DNA of 64,000 nucleotides from Symsagittifera roscoffensis (lineage: Eukaryota; Xenacoelomorpha; Acoela; Convolutidae). This document shows, piece by piece, positions 21,628 to 30,600 of this stretch (position 1 is its first letter; the number at the start of each line of letters is the position of its first letter). A model generated the notes under the pieces. That model had not been told where the DNA came from. It ran no database searches and worked only from the letters and a program-made list of their open reading frames with translations. The stretch is taken from positions 52,116,750 to 52,180,749 of the forward strand of contig NC_087070.1 of NCBI RefSeq assembly GCF_963678635.1. Reading direction: 5' to 3'. The position numbers and the translations under genes are program-made.

Positions 21628-24600
21628 TCAGCTAGCTCCAGTTGCTTCTCTAGAAAACTCCAGATTTGTTTCACGAGGAGTGGTGCTTCCTCCCTCGTTT
21701 TTTTTCGTGACGTTCTCCAGCCTTGGTGTCAGGAATGGCCACCAGCCATTCTCTTGAGTCAAGCGATATTTCATCGATTCTAACTGTTTCTCCGTCTCGA
21801 CCACATTTCTTCTCTCGTTGCTGGGACCTCTAGACCTGCTGGTGGAATTTGCGACTTTCACATCCATACTCCGGAACCACAGGCTGGCCGTCAACTGGTT
21901 TATCGCCGGGTGGTCGTCCCCGATGACTGGGCTGAACTTGAGTTGTCTAGCAAAGTTCGATATCTCTAGCAGGAGTACCTCATCCAATACAATCAGGACG
22001 TCGGCCAGTCCGTAAAAGCCCCTCAGTGCATGAGATATGTCAGCCCATGCCGCCGGCAATTCTGATTTGTAAAGCCTCAAGTTCGATGGCTCCAGCTCTC
22101 GATTGGGGGCTGCCATCAGAATCCGCCATTCACTCCCTTCTGCTATCAGGATCAAGACCGCGTACACGAATTGTAGGGCGGGTGGCATATTTGCGTATCC
22201 TGGGGATGTGGTAAACACCACCTTCGTCTTAGACCCAAATCTCGAGGCTACGTTCTCTTGTACCTCATTCATCGCCGCAAATAACGCCTGAATAGCCTCC
22301 CATATCTTCCTTGATGTCGGAATCTCCTTGCCCTTCAGTCGCTCAAGAAGTCCCATCGCGTGCAGGTGATCATTCATTCCTGCAAACAATAGCAGCTCAG
22401 GTTCACAGGGCATCTCCGACTTTATTGCCACCACTAGAGTCAACATCTGGTTCAATTCGGCTCCTGGCAAGGAGTATACCAGAGTCTCCGGCCAGAACAA
22501 CTTGGGAGACGTTCCTTCGAAGTCCGATCCCGCCACAATGACTACTCTTGCAGCAGCTGGATCTGCTCTATCATAAACTGCCAGAGTTTTGGCCAGTTGG
22601 GTGCCACCACAGGGCTTCCCGTACCTGGGATCTTCTGCCAACTTCGGACCTTCGTAAGCGGCATCAGGCAATTCCATTCCCCCCGGATTGAGTAGCTTGT
22701 CTACCACCTTTAACTGCGCCGGGGTTGCCAACCTGATCCTGGCGATGCCAGTTCGGTGCTTGGGAGGTTCTATTATAAGTCCAGGACTCCCCAACAGCTT
22801 GAGAGTCCTGTAGTTAATGGGTCCCATGATCGCTTTTGTGGGAATTCCAGTCAGGTCTGTGGTCTCCATTAACTTCGCTCTCGAGAAGTGCGCCTCGTGA
22901 GCTTTCAACCAGTCTACGCAATGATGTCTATTCAAATCCTCGTGCGACACTCGTTCGATCCCCAGGGTTTCCGCCAACTCTCGTCTGCATTCCAAACTCT
23001 CTAGATCCAGTTCCTTCACCTTCTCAGGATATCTCAAGCGGGCAGTCTCCATAGACTTCTTTTCTCTCCTGCCATCTGCCACCACCACAGAGGACATCGC
23101 CGAGCCCGGAGGTGTTGATGACTCTACCTCCTCCGACTCCATTGGTGTGGCACTCTGCAATCGGGTCTGATTGCTCCTTGAACTGTCTCTAGTATCAACT
23201 CTCGCTCCCAAACGACCAGCCAAGGCCCTCGAGGCAAGGAATGGTGGGTTGGGAGGTGGTCCTAAAGTGAATTGGGCTGTCTCCAGCAGGTCCGCCTCTA
23301 GCGTGTTTATGTGTTCCTGGAAGACGTCGTTCAGCCACTCCGCTCCCCTTGGCCTATCGAAATGGATTCCATCTTTTGAGGTGTCTTCAGGGAATCCCTT
23401 TTTCTCCATACGTTCTGCTATGTCCAACAGCCTGAGAGGAAGCACACTCTTTCGGTGTATGTCTCGGATCACCTTGTTCAGGCTCCGCACCTTCTGGTTC
23501 ATCTCTAGGGCGTGCTGATCAAACATCATGTTGTAGGGGACCGTGCATACCATCAGCAGGATGGGGTCCATCTGGATCCTCAGTTCCTCAAGAAGGCAGC
23601 TCATCTTGTCGCACAGCCTCGTTACTTTCCTCACTTCTCCCCTTGACACGTCGTTGGTCCCAACCATCAGGGTCACTGTGTAAACTTTGGTCATCCCTAG
23701 CATGTCCAGGGTTGCCAACATCTGTGGCGTGGCAGCTCCAGCGAAACTCAAGACTCCTGTCTGCCAATGTGACCGTATCTGGGTCAACACCCGCACCAGG
23801 CTATCCCCTATAATTAGGTGAACTGCACCCTCTGGCACACGAGGTGGCGCTAGATACTCCACCCAGGCTGCGTCATGGAAGCAGTCCCTCCTGGCTCCCT
23901 GTTCCGCACTCCAGTCCAGCCGATTGTGCCTGTGGTAGTTCCCTTCTGTATTCTTCTTATAGCTTGCGATCACGACATTCCTGACCGGCTGTTCCCTCCA
24001 AGTTGGGAGAAGCTCTGGCCTTGTCGATCTTTCACGACTCTGCTGCTGCAATTTCTCGCCTAGCTCCTTCAGGCGCGATGAGGCGCCGCTCACCTGACTG
24101 CCACTCGAGGTCGAGGTTGGGGTATATCCTGGTAACACCACATCCATCAGAGCACGTACAGGTTGTGTCTCTAGGTTGCGCAAGGAAGGCGTCACGTCAT
24201 TCGGTATCCAGACCTCCAACCCTTCACTCATGTGTTCTCTGGCCTCGCGGTCAAGGTTGAACCGTCCTCTAGCCCTGGGAGCTTCATCCACCTCCATGCG
24301 CGACTCTGGCCTCGAGCTGGTCACCACTCGTTCGTTTGACCTGGCTCCCTTCTGTGCGTCAAGCTCGCGTTGTCGCTGTTCTATCCTTTCCAACTCCGAC
24401 TTCAGTTGATCACGATTCGCGACGTTCTCCCGCACCCTTAGCTCCTGCTGATGTTCAGCCCTTAGCATCTCAAGTAATTTCAACGTCTGATCTCGCTCGT
24501 CGACTGCCTGGTCTCTCTCCAGCTGAAGCTTCTCCCTTTCCAGCTTCGCCTGATCCCGATCGAGGTTCGCTTTATTCCTTTCCTTCAGCGCCTTCTCGAG

Positions 24601-24660
24601 CTCTTTCTTTAGAACCCCCAGATCCGGATATGCCTCGGTCGTCTGTTGCGCTCGCGACAT
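21628..24660 (-). CDS. Young Gypsy element, second frame: coiled coil plus SGNH-hydrolase domains
   Basis: About 1,010 codons from the ATG at 24660, ten bases beyond the Gag-Pol stop. Residues ~15-105 form a strongly charged heptad coiled coil (repeated E-R-D-Q/L-E-R). Residues ~280-440 carry the SGNH/GDSL hydrolase blocks in order: GDSL near 283 (Ser nucleophile), GTND near 333 (block III Asn) and DGIHF near 430 (Asp-His). A second segment at ~700-880 repeats the fold less clearly, with an AGSD-type and a GMND motif. SGNH enzymes are esterases, lipases or acetylhydrolases. Esterase domains are known in ORF1 of CR1-type LINEs, but one downstream of pol in a Gypsy element is unfamiliar to me. 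The acetyl or acyl substrate is unknown. Confidence 0.8.
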   Translation of the reverse strand: MSRAQQTTEAYPDLGVLKKELEKALKERNKANLDRDQAKLEREKLQLERDQAVDERDQTLKLLEMLRAEHQQELRVRENVANRDQLKSELERIEQRQRELDAQKGARSNERVVTSSRPESRMEVDEAPRARGRFNLDREAREHMSEGLEVWIPNDVTPSLRNLETQPVRALMDVVLPGYTPTSTSSGSQVSGASSRLKELGEKLQQQSRERSTRPELLPTWREQPVRNVVIASYKKNTEGNYHRHNRLDWSAEQGARRDCFHDAAWVEYLAPPRVPEGAVHLIIGDSLVRVLTQIRSHWQTGVLSFAGAATPQMLATLDMLGMTKVYTVTLMVGTNDVSRGEVRKVTRLCDKMSCLLEELRIQMDPILLMVCTVPYNMMFDQHALEMNQKVRSLNKVIRDIHRKSVLPLRLLDIAERMEKKGFPEDTSKDGIHFDRPRGAEWLNDVFQEHINTLEADLLETAQFTLGPPPNPPFLASRALAGRLGARVDTRDSSRSNQTRLQSATPMESEEVESSTPPGSAMSSVVVADGRREKKSMETARLRYPEKVKELDLESLECRRELAETLGIERVSHEDLNRHHCVDWLKAHEAHFSRAKLMETTDLTGIPTKAIMGPINYRTLKLLGSPGLIIEPPKHRTGIARIRLATPAQLKVVDKLLNPGGMELPDAAYEGPKLAEDPRYGKPCGGTQLAKTLAVYDRADPAAARVVIVAGSDFEGTSPKLFWPETLVYSLPGAELNQMLTLVVAIKSEMPCEPELLLFAGMNDHLHAMGLLERLKGKEIPTSRKIWEAIQALFAAMNEVQENVASRFGSKTKVVFTTSPGYANMPPALQFVYAVLILIAEGSEWRILMAAPNRELEPSNLRLYKSELPAAWADISHALRGFYGLADVLIVLDEVLLLEISNFARQLKFSPVIGDDHPAINQLTASLWFRSMDVKVANSTSRSRGPSNERRNVVETEKQLESMKYRLTQENGWWPFLTPRLENVTKKNEGGSTTPRETNLEFSREATGAS

Positions 24661-24670
24661 CGACGGCACC

Positions 24671-27600
24671 TTACTCGAGCTCTGGCCTGTGGATCTTGCT
24701 GTTGGTCTCGTCGGTAGCGGTCTCGTCGTACACCGGCATCGAGACCTCCACTATTCCTCTTTCAATCATGAAGTCACGTAGTCTTGTCAGTGCCAATATC
24801 ACGTGTTCGGGATCAATTGTGTTTCTGTCGTTGACTCTCGTTACTAGGAAGCAGAGGTATTTGCCCGGGACTTGTGCCACTGACGGTGGAAGCGCTGCCA
24901 TGCCTCCCAGTCCTGGCCTCTGTCTGAACAGAAACTCTACGTTCTGGTACTCTCTTTTGAAGTCAGCCTCCAATCTTGATTTGAAACTCATGTCCGCCGT
25001 GATGCAGATCGCGCTGGTCCTGTTTGACAGGATGAAGTCGCTATCCGTTATCATGATGTTCTCTGAGTATTCATTGGGTATTTCGAATTTCGTTTTGAAA
25101 TTCCTTCCTATGGTAGGCTCTGGTTCTTCTTCCTCCAGTTCCAATCCGCTTGTTTCCCTCACTTCCTTGAGCTTCTTTATCATCAAATTTTCGGTGTGGG
25201 TAAGTCCTACCCCCACTCCCCGGACAAAAATATTTATCGACGTCCCCGTCGATGTAGTCGGGTCTGAATTGTCCTTAGGGATGTCCAGTGGCCTGTCTGT
25301 TGCTGTCCATCCGAAAAGAGGGTCCTCTGTCTTCATGTAATTTGCTGCTGATACATCGATTTGCTGAATGCTTTGTCCTTCGCGGCTCTCGTCTTTGACA
25401 TCACGCATCCACTCTAGAATCCTCAAGTTCGTGTTCTCCCTCCTTTCTATTTCACTCTGCTCGAGATCCGTCTCCAATTCTGGCGTCGAGTAATCATCCT
25501 GCGGATAATGTCCACCATCGTCAATGACCTGCCATTCCTCTTCGGCTTCCAGTTCGCCTGCGCTTAGTAGTTCATCGCCCAACTTGTCTGGCTGTATCTT
25601 ATCGATCAAGAAGTCATCCCCGTACCTATTGTACCTCATACCTGTTCGTTTACGATTGCCAGTCCTGGTTTCCGGTGGTGTTGGTCGATCCGGCTCCATC
25701 CACTTCGGTACCTCGTTTTGCTCTGGGTCGTTCCAGTCTTCTTCTACAAATGAACCTGCATCCGACTCCACTTCTATCTTTTCGTTGTCGTCCAAACTCA
25801 AGTTCTCATTACCATCATTTTTCTCTCTAGTGCCTTTCTCATTCACTTCGCACGCTGGTTCCACCACCAGGTACTCAAGACCTTCCATGTCTTTTGGTAG
25901 GCACCAGTCCTCCGGGGACGGGACGTGAGGCTTCAGATTTTCGTAATGTGCTGCTCGCCCTGTACTCAAGCGATTGAACCGTCCTTGTTGATGTACTTCC
26001 GTAATCATGAACGGTCCTCTCCATTTCTTGAGTAGTTTCTTTGTTCCCTTGGGCGGTATGACATTTTGGAAGACCCACACGTATTGGCCCACTTCGTATG
26101 GCTTTGCTCTTAGTATCTTTTCGTCATATTTCTTGCGTTGCCTCATTTGCGCTTGCGCCGTGTTTCTCCGACATAGCTCGTTTAGCTCTTGTTGTCTTTT
26201 GATCGCTTCCTTCACGTATGCTTGAGGTGACGTCCTTTTCCCCTCGTACTCCGGGTAGAAGAATGTTATAGGCATTGCCCTTTCCCTGCCTGTCAACATC
26301 ATGAAAGGACTGATACCCGTCGTTGAGTGCTGAGTACTATTATAGGCTCCTACTACCTGTGGCAGGTATTTGTCCCAGTCCGTCATGTATCTCGAGCAGT
26401 ACACCCTGAGCATGTTGACCAGTGTCCTGTTCTGTCTCTCTACCAACCCATTGGTCTGTGGATGATAGGTCGTCGAGTGTGCTTGAGCAATGTGTGATCT
26501 CTTCATCAATTCTTTTGTCAAGTCCCCCACAAAAGCCTTGCCGTTGTCCGACTGGAAAGTCATTGGACAACCATACCGCGATATCCAATGCGTTATCAGG
26601 TGATCACATGTCTCCTCTGCTGAGGCTGTCTGGCACGGAACCGCTTCCGCCAACTTGGTGAAGTGATCTATTATAACTAGTATTTGGTTATAACCCGACT
26701 CCGTCATGCAGATTTTCTGATGGTCTATCTGCACCACCTCGTTGAATTCCGAACTCTCGACAGACTTGAGGGGAAACTTCATCTTCCTTGGGTCTTTTAC
26801 TTGAAGGCATGCTAGGCAGGCATTCACCCATCTCTCGCAAGCTTTTCTCATTCCCGGCCAGTCAAACCTGTGAAGTATCCTTTGTTGTACTTTATCTATC
26901 CCCTGGTGGCCCATCTGGTCGTGTGATCTGAAAAGCACCTCCGTTTGGTACAATTGTGGTAGTATGATGAGGTTGTGTTTGTGTAATATTTTTTCCTCAT
27001 CTCTTCTCTTGCACGCTACCACCCCTTCAGCTGTGTGATAAAGTAAGTCTCTCTTTTCTTTGTAGAACTGGCTCAAGATCTTGTAGCTGTCTTCCTCAAG
27101 TTCCCCCTTCTCCTTGACTCCCGAATGGATCCATTTGGAGAGGTTACTTGTCATTTTGTCATTCTTCTGGGCCCTTATTAGGTCAGAAATCCTGTATCTC
27201 GCCTTAACGTGCTCCTTTAGCGCCATGATCTGTCCATTCATCTCACCAGGGTTGTGGATGTCATCGCTCAGTTTCACACATATCATCCTTTTCACGATTT
27301 TCATGTCGTCTTCTGGTACCAGATTCGTTCTGACGTTTGAGTTGCACGATAGTTCCCTTAGTGGTTTTCTTGAAACTGCTATTTTCTCGAGCTCCTCACC
27401 ACCTCGTACCTCTTGTATTTCCAGATTGTACGTCCCTGAAGATGGATCCGTCTGTAATTCCCTGTCGTGCTGTCTTATCTTCTCTTCCGCCAGTATCATG
27501 CATAGACTGTCTTGGTCTTCGCTGCTCTCATCCGAGTCTTCATCCCATTCTTCACGCTCCCCGGACAATTTCCCTTCTCCGGTTTCGTCTTCTTCCATGA

Positions 27601-30600
27601 ATCTGGACCACTCCCCGGACTCTTGATCTAGTCCCAGGTGTTCAACTTCTTCTCTGAATGTTACTTTCTTATCCCTGACTTTTGTCTGCTCCAGAATTTT
27701 TTCGGGGATTTTTTCAACTAGTGATCGCACAACTTCCTTGCTATCAGTGATGCTTCCTTTTGAGACGTCAGTATTGTTCACTGTTTCTTCTCTCCGAAGT
27801 ATGGTTAGTTCCGGTGCCTCCTGACCTTTCCCTTGGATCACGGGCTTGTCATCTGATAGTTTCTCAAGCAACCTCATTAAGTCTTCATCTATTCGGACCG
27901 TTCCCTCCTCTACCTGGATGAGATCATAACCTTTTGCCTTGAGTGTTTCCCTCACGATCTTGGACTTGAGCTTTATTCCTATCGGAATCCCTCTGCTTTT
28001 CTTCAAGATGGTCTTTTCAAGAGGCTCTTTCGGCAATTCGGGATGATCTTCAATCGGTTTGCCTGATTTGTCCAGCCATCTCGTGAGTGGAAGACTGTCG
28101 TACGTTTCTTTGTCCATAAAGGAGAAGCCGTCTTTGATCTCAGGTCTGTCCGCCTCTCTTTGTTCTTGCCTCTCGTAGAACTCCGTCTTCTTACTCAAGC
28201 TGTCAGCATTTTGATGTTTATCTCGTGTTCTGTGCTCAATTATCATGTTGTATCCATCCAAGCGAACTATCCACCTCCCAATATAGCTCTGGTCCATTGA
28301 GTACGTTTTCAGCCAGCTTAGTGCTCGGTTGTCGACTCGCAGCTTGAAGGGCTCACTGCCTAAGTATGCTCTGTATTTTTCGACAAAGGTGACCACCGCG
28401 AACATCTCTGCTTTCGGTGCTCCGTACTTCATTTCTGTGTCACTTAGGACCTTGCTCCCGTATGATATTGGTCTCAAGACTGTCTTCCCATTCCATTCTT
28501 GTTCTTGATGGAGAATCCCAGAAATAGCGACTACTGACGCATCCGTGTCTAGCACGTACATCCCCTTCTCAGTCGGCATACCCAGTACTGGTGCCTCACA
28601 CAGCTCTTTCTTTATTCTCTGGAATGACTCTTCTGCCGCGTTGTTCCACGTGAACTTCTTGCCCTTATGTCTCATTAATTGTTGCATCGGGTATACCTTG
28701 TCCGCATAGCCCTTGATGAATTCTCTATAATAGTTGGCGAAACCCAGGAAGCTCATCAGCTGGTGCTCCGTCTTCGGTGATTTCCAGGTTAGGACTGCTT
28801 CCACGGCGTCTGGATCAGGTCTGATACCGTGTTTATCTACCATCCTGCCCAAGTATTTAATCGAGTCCTTGAGTATCTCGCACTTTGATGGTTTACACTT
28901 CAGCCCCGATCTTTTCATGCACGCGAACACCTCGTCAAGCCTCTCGATGTGGTCTTCTAGTGTTGGCGTTGCTATTACCACGTCGTCCACGTAGCACATT
29001 ACCAGGTTGCCGTACTTCTTCGTCACGCCTATCAACGCGTGTGCCATCAGCCGCTGAAACGTGGCTGTTGCATTGCAGAGTCCAAACGGCATCCGTTTCC
29101 ATTGAAACAGACCCAACTCGCAGGCGAACCCTGTCTTGTCCCTGTCTTGCTTCCTTAATGGTACCTGCCAAAAGGCCAAGCCTAAATCAAGAGTCGTAAA
29201 AAATTTCGCATCACCTAACTTCGAGAGGCTCTCATCAATTCTAGGTATGGGATAGGCATCCTTCACCGTGACGGAGTTCAGGTATCGAAAGTCACAACAA
29301 AACCTTAACTGGTCGCCTTTCTTTTTGGCCATCACTACTCCACACGCCCACGGTGACTTGGATGGTTCTATCATGTCATACTCTAGTAACGTTTCGATTT
29401 CTTTTCTACACGCGTCCGATTTGTGTGGGGTCATGCGCCTCGCCCCCTCCCTGTGTGGTACCGCGTTTTCCTCAAGTTCTATTTCATGTTCAACAAAATT
29501 ACAACACCCGATATCCGCCTTATGCCTTGAAAAAACCTCCTCGTTCCGCTCTAGTACGTCCTTGATAGCTTCGAGCTGTTCATCTTTCAGTTTGCCCCTT
29601 AAATGTTCAATCTCCGGCAGAACCGGTTTATCAGTTTGCATTTCATCTGGTGTGGGTCGCTTTGGAAAGTTCGAACAGCTCGAAAGCCCATCGTCCGTTT
29701 CTGACTTAAGTGATTTGATAAGACCTGAAGAATCTTTTATTCTCTGCAATCGTCTCAAGATACAAATTTTGTCCCTGTGGTTGGGACAATCAACAACTTC
29801 ATTTTGTTTTGAGTTTTCAATTGTTTCATATCGAGTTTTAACCGGTAAAGCATATCCCAGCTTCCTCCCTCTCTGTATCGTGATCGGTATATCAAGGGTA
29901 TTCAACAAGACACTGACGCAGAGGCCGCTCTTCGTTATCGAAAATGATCTTCCTAAAACAGCAGCGCTTTGACTATTAGGATTTGGAACTATACACACTT
30001 GCTTGTTGTCACTTAGTTCATTATAATTTTTCATCCTCAAGCTTACGATTGCCGCTTCATTAGCTTTTAACCTCACTCTCCTACTCAAGAATACCGGTGC
30101 TTTGTTCTCATTTGCCATTATTAAATTTACCGGTTTGATTGCGTACCTCCTATCCGGGTTCCGTATCCTGAACATTGCATTATTTAGATCTATCGTTACG
30201 TCGAAATTCCTGATGAAGTCTCTGCCCAAAATGAATTGGTCAGATTCATCTAGGTTTTCTACCACGATGAAGCTCATCCACAGGTTACGTTCCCCCAAAT
30301 TGAGGGCTATTATCGGCGTCCTGCCCAGCACCCGTAGGGCCCCTTTGTTTGCAGCTGACAGCCGTATTCTCGAGTCTATCAAGTCACCTTTGTCAAAGCC
30401 CATCTTTTCCCATGTTTCGATTGGTATGACGCTCAAGACTGCTCCCGTGTCAAGTAATCCACGCAACTGAGTCTTTTTGCCATTTATGTCTAGCACGTGC
30501 CCTGTCACGTCTGCTTCCGTCCCGATGTGCATTGCATCTTCTTCAAGCATGGCACAGTGTCCGATCGATCTTACTTTCAACTCTTCTTTCCCTACATAGA

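Noticed and set aside
16140-24660. The three frames after pol as host genes with the Gypsy element only beside them
   Set aside because: They lie strictly between the two matching LTRs, in tight order with pol, and share its visibly higher G+C content.
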